Position numbers and translations under genes: made by a program. A DNA stretch of 64,000 nt from an uncultured Clostridia bacterium (GTDB lineage: Bacteria > Bacillota > Clostridia > Christensenellales > Borkfalkiaceae): assembly GCA_947631005.1 (NCBI GenBank), contig CANRJR010000001.1, positions 96,167 through 160,166 on the forward strand, written 5' to 3'. Below, piece after piece: positions 33,982 to 42,843 of this stretch. The stretch's first letter is position 1. Every line of letters begins with the position of its first letter. The notes below the pieces were generated by a model that made no database searches, was not told where the DNA came from, and worked only from the letters and a program-made list of their open reading frames with translations.

Positions 33982-35925
33982 TTATTCGCCCGCGAGCCGT
34001 TTGAGAAATTCCTCTTCCCCGATGACGGGAATGCCGAGTTTCTTCGCCTTGTCGAGCTTACTGCCCGCCTTCTCTCCCGCGATCACCAGCGTGGTCTTGT
34101 TGGAGACCGCGCTCTGGCACACCCCGCCGCGCGCCTCGATCTCCTTTTGCGCCTCGGGACGGGACATCGCCGTGAGCGAGCCCGTGAGCACCACGCTCTC
34201 CCCCGCGAACGCGCCCCCCGTTTGCGCCTTGACGAACGGGGTCACCCCCGCGTCGTACAAACGGCGTAGCTCCTCCTTGTTCTCGGGATCTGCAAAATAT
34301 GCGGCGACCGATCTTGCCGTCACCTCGCCCACGTCGTCGATCCCGACGAGCTCTTCCACTGTGAGCGCGGCGACCGCCTCCACGCTCCCGAACGCCGCGA
34401 GGTCGCGTGCGGCGACCCGACCGATGCCGTCGATCCCGAGCGCGTACAAAAACCTGTCGAGCGGAACGCGCTTGCTGTTTTCGACGGCGGAGAGCAAATT
34501 CGCAATCTTCTTTTCCTTGAATCCTTCGAGCCCCTCGAAGTCGGACACGGTGAGCGCGTAGAGGTCGGAAAACCGCCGCACCCCCCGCTTTTCGTAGAGC
34601 AACGTGAGCGTCGCCTCGGACATGCCCTCCACGTCCGCCGCGTTTTTGGAACAAAAGTGGGTGAGCTTTTGCACGACGCGGGGCGGGCAATCGGGGTTGG
34701 TGCAGAACAAATTCGCCCCCACTTCGGCGACCGCGCTCCCGCAGGCGGGGCAGAGGACGGGCTTTTGCACGGGGACGCTCCCCTCGACGTGCCCGATCGC
34801 GCCGAGGATCTCGGGAATGACTTCGTTGGAACGGCGCACGAGCACGTGGGAATGCACTTTCACATCCTTTCGCGTGAGGTCGCCGTAGTTGTTGAGGGTA
34901 GCGCGGCGCACGGTAGCCCCGCCGAGGTCGACGGGTTCGATCTCGGCGAGCGGGGTCAGTTTGCCCGTCCTGCCCACCTGCCAGAACACCCGCTTTACGA
35001 CGCTCTCCGCCTCCTCCGCTTCAAACTTGTAGGCGATCGCCCAGCGCGGGAATTTATCGGTATAGCCGAGGGCGGCGCGCAGCCCGCTCTCGTCCGTCTT
35101 GACGACCGCACCGTCGGTGAGCACGTCGATGTTGCGGCGTTCGATCTCGATCTCGTCGATGGCGGCGCGCACCTCCTCGTGCGTCTTGCAGATCTTGAAA
35201 TAGGGATAGGTCTTGAATCCCTCGCGGCGCAAAAATTCCATCGCCTCCGTCTGCGAAAGTTCGCCGTCGCTCATATAGTTCACGTCGTAGAAATAGATCT
35301 CGGGGGAACGCGTTCTGGTGACGGCGGGGTCGAGATTGCGGATCGCGCCCGCCGCCGCGTTGCGCGCGTTTTTGAGCTGGTCGCCGGGGTGCGCCTCGTT
35401 GTAGCGGCGAAGCACCGAGAGCCGTATCACCGCCTCCCCGCGCACTTCGAGCGTGCCGCGGTAGGAGATTTTGAGCGGGAAAGAGGGCACGGCAAGCACC
35501 TGCGCCGTCACGTCCTCTCCCTCAACGCCGTTCCCGCGCGTGGTGGCGCGGACGAACACGCCGTTTTCATAGGTGAGACAGACGGTGAGCCCGTCGAACT
35601 TGTATTCGACGGTATAGGTGGGATCGCCCGCCTTTTCGACGCGCGCAAAGAACGCGTCGAGCTCGTCGTCGGAGACCGCCTTGTCGAGGCTGTACAGCCG
35701 CGCGATGTGCGTATGCCGCGCGAACGCCTTTACGGGCTCGCCCCCCACGCGGCGCGTGGGCGAATCGGCGAACACGACCCCCGTCTCCCGTTCGAGCTCT
35801 TTGAGTTCGTCGTACAGCCTGTCGTATTCGCGGTCGGAGACGGTCGGCGCGTCGAGCACATAATACTCGTACGCCCATTGGTTGAGGATGTCGCACAGTT
35901 CCCTCTGACGCTTGTTTTCTTCCAT
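33982..35925 (-). CDS. ligA: NAD-dependent DNA ligase LigA
   Basis: 647 residues with the full domain order: adenylation domain with active-site Lys in VEYKFDG, OB fold, four-Cys zinc finger (CPACGSAV, CTNPDCP), HhH repeats (IDGIGRVAARDLAAFG) and C-terminal BRCT (ESVVLTGSLTAMSRPEAQ). Joins Okazaki fragments using NAD+. The start is ATG 35925, which has GGAG five bases upstream inside the pcrA stop region; the track's GTG 35931 is less likely. Operon with pcrA. Confidence 0.97.
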   Translation of the reverse strand: MEENKRQRELCDILNQWAYEYYVLDAPTVSDREYDRLYDELKELERETGVVFADSPTRRVGGEPVKAFARHTHIARLYSLDKAVSDDELDAFFARVEKAGDPTYTVEYKFDGLTVCLTYENGVFVRATTRGNGVEGEDVTAQVLAVPSFPLKISYRGTLEVRGEAVIRLSVLRRYNEAHPGDQLKNARNAAAGAIRNLDPAVTRTRSPEIYFYDVNYMSDGELSQTEAMEFLRREGFKTYPYFKICKTHEEVRAAIDEIEIERRNIDVLTDGAVVKTDESGLRAALGYTDKFPRWAIAYKFEAEEAESVVKRVFWQVGRTGKLTPLAEIEPVDLGGATVRRATLNNYGDLTRKDVKVHSHVLVRRSNEVIPEILGAIGHVEGSVPVQKPVLCPACGSAVAEVGANLFCTNPDCPPRVVQKLTHFCSKNAADVEGMSEATLTLLYEKRGVRRFSDLYALTVSDFEGLEGFKEKKIANLLSAVENSKRVPLDRFLYALGIDGIGRVAARDLAAFGSVEAVAALTVEELVGIDDVGEVTARSVAAYFADPENKEELRRLYDAGVTPFVKAQTGGAFAGESVVLTGSLTAMSRPEAQKEIEARGGVCQSAVSNKTTLVIAGEKAGSKLDKAKKLGIPVIGEEEFLKRLAGE

Positions 35926-35927
35926 GA

Positions 35928-38276
35928 TCACTCCAAAATTTCGAGCGGCGCGAGTGCCGCGGCAAGTTCCTTTACGCCCGCCTTCTCAAAGCGGACGGCG
36001 ATGATGAGATTCCCCTCCCCCCGCATGCCGACGACCTCCCCGTCGCCGAACCGCGGATGGCGCACTTTTAAGCCGATACGGAAGCGGGAAGTGTCTTTGC
36101 GCTCGGCGGGCTGGGTTACGCCCGCATTGCCGAAGCGCGCCGTCCCCGCCGTCGGACGGGGATTCCCCCGCGGCAGTTTCCCGCCGCCGAACGCGCCGTA
36201 TGCCTCGCTCTCCGAAGCGGAGACCCGCCGCACCGCCCCGTTCCCGTAGCCGTTTCCGTAATTGTTTCCGTAGTTATTCCCGTAATGACCGTAGCCGCTC
36301 CCGTAACGGTTGCCGCCGTTGCCGTAATTGCCGTACCCGTTGCCGTACTGACCGAAGCCTGCGCGCAGATCGCGGGCGGGCAGGGAGAGCTCGGAGGAGA
36401 GTTCTTCGAGGAAGCGGGAACGGGCGGTGAGCTCGCGGTGACCGTAGAGATAGCGGGAACGCGAGCGGGTGAGAAAGAGCTTTTCCTTGGCGCGGGTGAT
36501 GGCGACGTACATGAGCCGCCGTTCCTCTTCGAGTGCCTTTTCGTCGTTCGCGGCGCGGGAGGTGGGCATGATGTCCTCTTCCAGCCCCGCCAAAAAGACG
36601 CAGCGGAACTCCAACCCCTTTACGGCGTGGATGGTGGCGATGGTGACATAGTTCCCCTCGTCCATCTCGTCGGTGTCCGAATAGAGGGTGATCTGTTGCA
36701 GGTAGTCGGAAAGGGTCGCCCCCTCGTTGAGGCGGACGAACTCGTCGACGGAATTTTGAAATTCGTCGAGATTGGCGCGCTTGGTGAGGCTGTCGTCCGA
36801 ATTGTCGGCGTACTGCGCGTACATGCCCGAGCCCGAAATGATGCGGGCGACGAGCTCGTTGATGGGCAGTTCCTGCGAGAGGACGACGAGCTCCTTGATA
36901 TACGCCCCGAACGCGCGCACCTTTTCGCGCGCGCCCGCCGTAAGCGGGAGAAGATCGCAGTCGAGCACGGCGTCGTAGACGGAGAGATCCTCGCGCGCGG
37001 CGTAATCGTAGAGCGTCTGCACCGTCTTGTCGCCGATGCCGCGGCGGGGAACGTTGATAATGCGGATCGCCGCCTCGCTGTCAAACGGGTTGGCGACGAG
37101 ACGGAGATAGGCGAGGATGTCTTTGATCTCCTTGCGCTCGTAGAACTTGAAGCCGCCGAACACCTTATAGGCGATGCCGTATTTGGCGAATTCCTGTTCA
37201 TAGGCGCGGGTGAGCGCGTTGATGCGCATGAGGACGGCGAAGTCGGAGAGCGAATATCCCCCGTCGCGGAGGGCGGCGATGATCCGCGCCGCGTACATCG
37301 CTTCCCCCGTCTCCTCGTCCGCCTCGTACACGGTGGGCTTGTCCCCCTCGGGCGCGTCCGTCCAGAGCTTCTTGCCCTTACGCATGCGGTTGTGCGCGAT
37401 GGACGCGTTGGCGAGCGCGAGGATCGCCCCCGTCGAGCGGTAGTTGCGTTGCAGTTTGTAGACTTTCGCCCTCGGATAGCTCTTTTCGAAGTTGAGAATG
37501 TTCTCGATCTTCGCCCCCCGCCAGCCGTAGATGGATTGGTCGTCGTCGCCGACGACAAACAGGTTGCCGTGCTCGGAGGCGAGCATCTTGATGATTTCGA
37601 ATTGGACGGCGTTGGTATCTTGAAACTCGTCGACGTGGATATAGCGGAACTTGCCCGCGAGATATTCGCGCGCCTCGGCGTCCTGTTGCAGGAGGGCGCG
37701 CGCCTCGGTGAGCAAGTCGTCGAAATCGAGGGCGTTGTTGGCTTTGAGGTGCGCGTCGTACCGCTCATAGATGCGCATCGACGCGTCGATATTGTCCTCA
37801 TAGCTGTATTCTTCGGCATAGCCTTCGGGGGAAAGCCCGAGCATTTTGGCGTTGGAAATATGGTATTTTGCGGATTTGAGGATGGATTCGTCGGCATAGC
37901 CGCAATCCTTATACGCCTGTTTGATGACGGCGGCGCGCTCCTGCTCGGCATAGATCGAGAAGTTCTCTTTGAGCCCCCTGCGCGAGGCGAACATGCGCAG
38001 GATCTTCACGCACATGGAGTGGATGGTGCACACCCACATCCTGCGCGTATCGACGGCGCGCCCGAGCCGCTCTTTCATCTCCCCCGCCGCCTTATTGGTG
38101 AACGTGATGGCGAGGATATTTTCGGGAGACACGCCGCACTCCGTAACGAGGTAGCCGATCCGCGCCGTGAGGACGCGCGTCTTTCCGCTCCCCGCCCCCG
38201 CGAGAACAAGCACCGCGCCCTCGGTATCGAAAACGGGCAGCTGCTGTTCTTCGTTGAGTTCTTCCAGAAGTTCCAT
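35928..38276 (-). CDS. pcrA: ATP-dependent DNA helicase PcrA/UvrD
   Basis: 782 residues, SF1 helicase: LAGAGSGKTRVLTARI (Walker A), VDEFQDTNAVQFE, VGDDDQSIYGWRGA and VTIATIHAVKGLEF. Acts in repair and clearing of blocked replication. Near residues 660-710 lies a low-complexity Gly/Tyr/Asn segment (YGNGYGNYGNGGNRYGSGYG and so on) between motor and C-terminal Tudor-like region, unusual for PcrA. The ATG is 7 bases after a TATAAT, implying a leaderless mRNA. ligA follows after two bases. Confidence 0.96.
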   Translation of the reverse strand: MELLEELNEEQQLPVFDTEGAVLVLAGAGSGKTRVLTARIGYLVTECGVSPENILAITFTNKAAGEMKERLGRAVDTRRMWVCTIHSMCVKILRMFASRRGLKENFSIYAEQERAAVIKQAYKDCGYADESILKSAKYHISNAKMLGLSPEGYAEEYSYEDNIDASMRIYERYDAHLKANNALDFDDLLTEARALLQQDAEAREYLAGKFRYIHVDEFQDTNAVQFEIIKMLASEHGNLFVVGDDDQSIYGWRGAKIENILNFEKSYPRAKVYKLQRNYRSTGAILALANASIAHNRMRKGKKLWTDAPEGDKPTVYEADEETGEAMYAARIIAALRDGGYSLSDFAVLMRINALTRAYEQEFAKYGIAYKVFGGFKFYERKEIKDILAYLRLVANPFDSEAAIRIINVPRRGIGDKTVQTLYDYAAREDLSVYDAVLDCDLLPLTAGAREKVRAFGAYIKELVVLSQELPINELVARIISGSGMYAQYADNSDDSLTKRANLDEFQNSVDEFVRLNEGATLSDYLQQITLYSDTDEMDEGNYVTIATIHAVKGLEFRCVFLAGLEEDIMPTSRAANDEKALEEERRLMYVAITRAKEKLFLTRSRSRYLYGHRELTARSRFLEELSSELSLPARDLRAGFGQYGNGYGNYGNGGNRYGSGYGHYGNNYGNNYGNGYGNGAVRRVSASESEAYGAFGGGKLPRGNPRPTAGTARFGNAGVTQPAERKDTSRFRIGLKVRHPRFGDGEVVGMRGEGNLIIAVRFEKAGVKELAAALAPLEILE

Positions 38277-38283
38277 ATCTGAT

Positions 38284-38313
38284 ATTATACCATAACGGGT
38301 CGGGATTGGGCAA
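38284..38313 (-). promoter_or_regulatory. Promoter of pcrA-ligA; predicts a leaderless mRNA
   Basis: TTGCCC (38313-38308), 18-base spacer, TATAAT (38289-38284). The ATG of pcrA (38276) begins 7 bases beyond the -10 box and no ribosome-binding site exists. Confidence 0.75.
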
Positions 38314-38347
38314 GCGGATTTTACCGAAATCTTCCGTTTGAAAGCGG

Positions 38348-38743
38348 TTACGGCTTTTTGTTTTTCAGCTCGAATTCGTATTCCCGTTTGAAGCGTTCGA
38401 GGGCGCGCAAATACCGCTCGGAGAGTTCGAGGTTATATTTTTGTTTTTCGTCGTAGGAGAGGGTGTCGTAGTAGGCGCGGTCGGTGAGGCGGCCGATCGC
38501 GTCGGAGACCTCCCCCTCCGAAAGGAGGAGGTCGCGCACTTTCAAATAGAACGCGTCGGGCGCGTCCCCTTTGATGGTGTCCTCGACCTTTGCGTGAAAG
38601 TACCGTTCGAGCTTGCTTTCGTTGATCCCCTGTTCGCGCGCGATGGAGCGTTCTTTGGAAAGACGCTCTTCGCATTCCTTCCAGAACCCCCGTTTCATGC
38701 GCGATTTTGCTTCCTTTGCAAGCGACTTTAAGGTACGCTCCAT
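38348..38743 (-). CDS. Hypothetical protein, highly charged and helical
   Basis: 131 residues, rich in Lys, Arg and Glu (ERTLKSLAKEAKSRMKRGFW; ERYLRALERFKREYEFELKN), predicted mostly alpha-helical, with no membrane segment or known catalytic motif. I considered RecX because of length and charge but see no RecX repeats. Between rpsU (with terminator) and pcrA. Only a weak ribosome-binding site (AAGGGG) precedes the ATG. Codon use resembles its neighbours, so it is probably a real gene. Confidence 0.65.
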   Translation of the reverse strand: MERTLKSLAKEAKSRMKRGFWKECEERLSKERSIAREQGINESKLERYFHAKVEDTIKGDAPDAFYLKVRDLLLSEGEVSDAIGRLTDRAYYDTLSYDEKQKYNLELSERYLRALERFKREYEFELKNKKP

Positions 38744-38772
38744 GATAGACCCCTTTTCGACTTTTTTCGCAA

Positions 38773-38800
38773 GAAAAAATCCGTAACGGGCGTTACGGAT
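38773..38800 (-). terminator. rpsU terminator
   Basis: ATCCGTAACG/CGTTACGGAT stem followed by TTTTTT on the minus strand, 6 bases after the rpsU stop. Confidence 0.85.
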
Positions 38801-38806
38801 CTTCTT

Positions 38807-38983
38807 TCAGTTTCTGCTTCTCTTTCTTGCCGCTTCCGACTTCTTTCTCTTTTTGACGGAGGGCTTCTCGTAAAATTCTTTTTTACGAAGATCGCCGATG
38901 ATGCCGTCGCGGGAGCACTTTCTCTTGAACCTGCGAAGCGCAGATTCGAGATTCTCGTTTTCTCCGACCTTGATCGTAGACAT
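38807..38983 (-). CDS. rpsU: 30S ribosomal protein S21
   Basis: 58 residues: [26 protein letters not shown], and a basic tail [15 protein letters not shown]. The start is ATG 38983 with GGAGG seven bases upstream; the track's extra two residues begin at a TTG. It has its own perfect promoter and terminator. Confidence 0.96.
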   Translation of the reverse strand: MSTIKVGENENLESALRRFKRKCSRDGIIGDLRKKEFYEKPSVKKRKKSEAARKRSRN

Positions 38984-39021
38984 ATTCAACCCTCCTTCGC
39001 CGCAGCACTTATTACCCGCTT

Positions 39022-39050
39022 ATTATAACAGACGCGCCGTCCGTTGTCAA
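39022..39050 (-). promoter_or_regulatory. Promoter of rpsU
   Basis: TTGACA (39050-39045), 17-base spacer, TATAAT (39027-39022): perfect consensus, about 38 bases before the rpsU start. Confidence 0.9.
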
Positions 39051-39090
39051 TTTTTTTCGGGCGCATTTTCATTTTTCCGCGAAATTTTTT

Positions 39091-41598
39091 TCAGATCGCG
39101 CGGATGGCTTCCACGGGCTTCTTCTTCACCGTGAGCGCGACGGGCACGGCGGTGGAGACGATCGCGGTCGCCCCAGCCACGGCGAGCACCACGAGCGCGT
39201 TCACCCAATCGAAATAGAACATCCCGAACGAGAGCAGCCCCGCCGATATGAGCACGGGATTGATGAGCGAGCATACGAGCAGCGCGCCGAGTGCGCCGAG
39301 CGCAAAGCAGAACAGCGTGATCGCCGCCCCCTCTACCATAAAGATCTTATATACGTCGATCCCCCGCGCCCCGACCGCGCGCAGAATGCCAATGTCCTTG
39401 CGCTTCGCGTTGATGCTCGCCGAAATGAAGTTGAAAAGCAGCAGCGCGGAGAACACCGCGAGCACGGCGGCGGCAGGTCCCAAGATCACGATGATGTCGC
39501 CGAACACGCTCTCGTTGGCGCGGATATCCCGCATGAACGCGTACGGCGTGCGGTAATCGACGCCCATCTCCTCCCAATCGGCGCGGTCGGCAGCCATGAC
39601 CGCCGAAGCCGTCGTGCTCCTGCCGCCCGTGAGCGGCGCGAACAGGAACTGCACATGGCTTCCCGCGGGCTCGGCTTCCTCTTTGACGATAAATCTCTGC
39701 CACGGACCCATGCCGAAACTTTCCACGAAGTTGCTCGAACGGAAGCGCGTGCCGTCGACGTTGGCGAAGCGGACGTTCTCCCCGCTCATAAAGGTATCGT
39801 ATTTGCCGTATTCCGTCCAGCAATCGTTCCCCACGACGGCGAGCGAGGACATCGAATAGCGGAACACCTCCGCAAACTCTTTCACGCTCTCCTTATATTC
39901 GTTGAGCGGCGCGCCCGAGAGCCCCGCCGACGACTGCCCTTTGAGCGATTCGTGTTCCTCGAACGTCTCGTGCGGGTCGTACACGCCCGTGATGTAGAAC
40001 GGAATGGAGACGGACGCGCTCATGGAGAGGTTGATCTCCTGTCCCACGAGGTCGTCGGGCGAGGAGATGACGGGCGCGGGCGAGGTGCGGTTGTACCCGT
40101 AGTGCGCGAACGTTTCGTACACCGCTTGGGAGACGAGCATTTCGTTCGCCGCTTGCGGCATCTCCCCCGCGATCAGCGTGAACGACCCGTTGTCGAACAG
40201 GCGTTGCGCCTCCGAGAGAAGAACGAACCCCGTAAATTCCTCGATCGCCTCATAATATGCGTCCGAAAGTTCGTTCAGCCCGCGCGATTGATAGCCCGTA
40301 AAGAGGATGGAGGCGAGGTTGAAATTGAACACGGGCAGGAAAGTTTCGCCGTATTTTTCGCGGATACGCGCGATCTCGGCGTCCGAAAAATGCGCCCGCG
40401 ACGCGCCCGTGTTGATGTCGGACGCAACGACCTTGCCCTTGCTGTTCTCCACATACATCACGCCGTGCTTTTCGATGACCGCCGCCCCGTAGTCCGAGCC
40501 GACGAGCGACTTCTTTCCGATCTTGTACGCGTCGTAGGTGATGAGCGTGGAAAACACGCCGAACACGATGAAAGCGATCGTCGCAAGCAGGGTGGTGAAG
40601 ATGAGGCGGAGAGGCTTTAACCGCAGTCCCGAAACGCCCATTTTGAAGGCGTAACGGAAAGGAAATTTGGATTTGATGAACTCCGTTCCGTCGGGCGGCG
40701 GGACGGGCAGGTCGGTGACTTCGGTGGGTTCGAACGTCGCGTGCGGGGCGCGGGGCAGACGCTCCACGTCCTCCTCTTCCGCGCTGACGACCACGCTCCC
40801 CTTGTGCCGCTTGACGAACTCGACCATGCGGCGCGCCTCGTCGTCGGTCATCGCCGCGCCGCTCCGCAGGGCGATCTTCTTTTCGGCGACCTCTTCGAAA
40901 TTCTTGCGCGCCGTCTCCCGCTCCTCCGCGGTGCGGGTCACGTCGGATACGATCTTGCCGTCTTTGAGCTCGATGATACGGTCGGCGTACACCTCCGCAA
41001 ACTCGCGGTCGTGCGAGACGATGACGACGAGCTTCTCCTCGGCGAGCTTTTTGAGGGTGTCGAACACCTGCATGCCCGTCTTGGAATCGAGCGCGCCCGT
41101 GGGCTCGTCCCCCATGATGATCTCGGGGTCTTTGACGAGGGCGCGGGCGATGGCGACGCGCTGTTTCTGTCCGCCCGAGAGCGTGTTGGGGCGGCGTCCG
41201 CCCAGCCCCTCGAGGTCGACCCTGCGCAAGATCTCGCCGACCTTTTCGGGGTCATTGGGCTTGCCTTGCAGTTCGATGGCGAGCGCGACGTTCTCGGCGA
41301 CGGTGAGCTCCTGCAAGATGTTGTATTCCTGAAAGATGAAGCCGAGATAGGTGTTGCGGTAGGAATCGAAATCGCTCTTGCTGAAATCTTTGGACGACTT
41401 ACCGTTGACGATCACCTCGCCCTCGTCGGGTTCGTCCAGCCCGCCCGAGACGTTGAGCAGGGTGGATTTCCCGCTCCCCGACTTCCCGAGCAGGAACACC
41501 ATGCCCTTTTCGGGGAAATCGACGGATACGTCGTCGAGAGCCTTGACCGTTTCGCCCTTGGTCGTATAATGTTTTACGAGATGTTTTACCTGTAACAT
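39091..41598 (-). CDS. MacB/FtsX-type ABC transporter, ATPase and permease in one chain
   Basis: 835 residues. The N-terminal ATPase (1-230) has GKSGSGKSTLLN, LSGGQKQRVAIARAL and IIMGDEPTGALD. A charged linker follows, then an FtsX-like permease: one membrane helix near 335-355, a large extracellular domain of about 300 residues, and three helices near 680-820, ending VALTVKKKPVEAIRAI. This fused MacB-like layout in Firmicutes is used for peptide sensing or export or as mechanotransmission at the envelope; the substrate is unknown. A clear promoter lies 43 bases upstream. Single gene. Confidence 0.92.
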   Translation of the reverse strand: MLQVKHLVKHYTTKGETVKALDDVSVDFPEKGMVFLLGKSGSGKSTLLNVSGGLDEPDEGEVIVNGKSSKDFSKSDFDSYRNTYLGFIFQEYNILQELTVAENVALAIELQGKPNDPEKVGEILRRVDLEGLGGRRPNTLSGGQKQRVAIARALVKDPEIIMGDEPTGALDSKTGMQVFDTLKKLAEEKLVVIVSHDREFAEVYADRIIELKDGKIVSDVTRTAEERETARKNFEEVAEKKIALRSGAAMTDDEARRMVEFVKRHKGSVVVSAEEEDVERLPRAPHATFEPTEVTDLPVPPPDGTEFIKSKFPFRYAFKMGVSGLRLKPLRLIFTTLLATIAFIVFGVFSTLITYDAYKIGKKSLVGSDYGAAVIEKHGVMYVENSKGKVVASDINTGASRAHFSDAEIARIREKYGETFLPVFNFNLASILFTGYQSRGLNELSDAYYEAIEEFTGFVLLSEAQRLFDNGSFTLIAGEMPQAANEMLVSQAVYETFAHYGYNRTSPAPVISSPDDLVGQEINLSMSASVSIPFYITGVYDPHETFEEHESLKGQSSAGLSGAPLNEYKESVKEFAEVFRYSMSSLAVVGNDCWTEYGKYDTFMSGENVRFANVDGTRFRSSNFVESFGMGPWQRFIVKEEAEPAGSHVQFLFAPLTGGRSTTASAVMAADRADWEEMGVDYRTPYAFMRDIRANESVFGDIIVILGPAAAVLAVFSALLLFNFISASINAKRKDIGILRAVGARGIDVYKIFMVEGAAITLFCFALGALGALLVCSLINPVLISAGLLSFGMFYFDWVNALVVLAVAGATAIVSTAVPVALTVKKKPVEAIRAI

Positions 41599-41640
41599 TG
41601 CAAGTCCTCTGCGCCCGTCTTTGCGCTCGCTTTTTTGAAA

Positions 41641-41669
41641 ATTTTACGCGATATCGCGCGGTTTGTCAA
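41641..41669 (-). promoter_or_regulatory. Promoter of the MacB-like gene
   Basis: TTGACA (41669-41664), 17-base spacer, TAAAAT (41646-41641). The spacer contains the palindrome CGCGATATCGCG, which could be a regulator site. Confidence 0.8.
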
Positions 41670-41715
41670 CAAAATGTCCTGTCGCCCGTTCAAGTTTTTG
41701 CAAACTTTCACAAAC

Positions 41716-42843
41716 TCAATAAAAACACGCGACGAGCTCGTCGACGAGCGCGGGCGTCATCATGCCGTAGGTGCAGTACAGGGTGAGTACGGTGAAGCGG
41801 TCGCGGATACGGTATGCCGACGTGAACATGTCGCGCACGGTCGCCTCGGCAACTCCGAGCTCCGAAAAACGGGTGGGACAGCCGAACGTGCGCAAGATCT
41901 CCCGCTCCCATTCCTCGGAGGGAAGCCGTTTCGCAACTTCGTACACCGCCTCGCAGCCCTCGAAAGGCGCGCGGGCAGAAAGCGTGCGGTAGAGATAGAG
42001 GGAGACCGCCGTGCCGAGTCCCACCTTTACGCCGTGCAGGGGGATGCGCTCGCCGCGGCGCAGGAAGTCCATTTCGAGGAAGTGGCTCATGTGATGTTCC
42101 GCGCCCGAAGCGGGACGGGAATTGCCCGCAACGACCATCGCGTATCCCGAGACGAGCAGGGCGTCCATGAGCCGCGCAACGCCCTCTTCCCCGCCCGAAG
42201 CTATGGCGGGCAGGCTCTGTTTGCACGCCCCGAGTGCCTCGTACATGAGCGCGGCGGCGGGCTCGTTGTAGCTCTCCCCCGTAAGCAGAGAGGAGATCTT
42301 CCAATCGGTCAAACAGCAGTCCTTTGCGAGGATGTCCCCCACGCCCGCGCCGATCATCATGCGGGGGGCGGCGGCGAGGACGGAGAGGTCGATGAGCACG
42401 TCGCTCGCGACCTGCGCGGGACGGGTGATCTTGAATCCCCCCTCGATGAGCGGGGTCACGCCCGACGAGAAGCCGTCCATCGACGGCGCGGTCGCGAAGA
42501 TCCCGCTCGGAACGCCGCGCAAAAAGCCGACGTATTTTGCAATGTCGTTGAGCGTGCCCGCCCCGACGGCGAGAAGATAGTCGTACCCCTGCGCCGCCTC
42601 CTTGACCGCCGCGATCGCCCGCTCGTCCGCGACGGGCTCGTATGAGGGAAAGACAAACGTGCCGCACTGCGCGTACTCTCCGAGCCGACCGAGCAGCGGT
42701 GTTGCGAGCGGGGCGGTGTTCCGGTCGGCGATCGCGAGGACGCGCTTTCCGCGCACCCGTTCGAAAAAGCGGGGAAAGTTGCCGTCTGCGCCGCGTTCGG
42801 CGTTCACGCCGTAGGTGCGGGAGAGCGTTTCGATGTCGATCAT
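41716..42843 (-). CDS. egsA: sn-glycerol-1-phosphate dehydrogenase (EgsA/AraM family)
   Basis: 375 residues. Iron-dependent-alcohol-dehydrogenase-like fold with AVGAGTLNDIAKY (nucleotide loop), ATAPSMDGFSSG, GAGVGDILAKDCC, and metal ligands in GAEHHMSHFLE and PLHGVKVGLG. Reduces dihydroxyacetone phosphate to glycerol-1-phosphate, the archaeal-type stereoisomer; Bacillus AraM does this and feeds heptaprenylglyceryl phosphate synthesis. Overlaps the regulator gene by ATGA, so the two are co-expressed. No lipid synthase gene is next to it. Confidence 0.9.
   Translation of the reverse strand: MIDIETLSRTYGVNAERGADGNFPRFFERVRGKRVLAIADRNTAPLATPLLGRLGEYAQCGTFVFPSYEPVADERAIAAVKEAAQGYDYLLAVGAGTLNDIAKYVGFLRGVPSGIFATAPSMDGFSSGVTPLIEGGFKITRPAQVASDVLIDLSVLAAAPRMMIGAGVGDILAKDCCLTDWKISSLLTGESYNEPAAALMYEALGACKQSLPAIASGGEEGVARLMDALLVSGYAMVVAGNSRPASGAEHHMSHFLEMDFLRRGERIPLHGVKVGLGTAVSLYLYRTLSARAPFEGCEAVYEVAKRLPSEEWEREILRTFGCPTRFSELGVAEATVRDMFTSAYRIRDRFTVLTLYCTYGMMTPALVDELVACFY

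Noticed and set aside
38348-38743. Assignment of the orphan gene as recX
   Set aside because: Length and charge are similar, but the helical repeat motifs of RecX are not seen.
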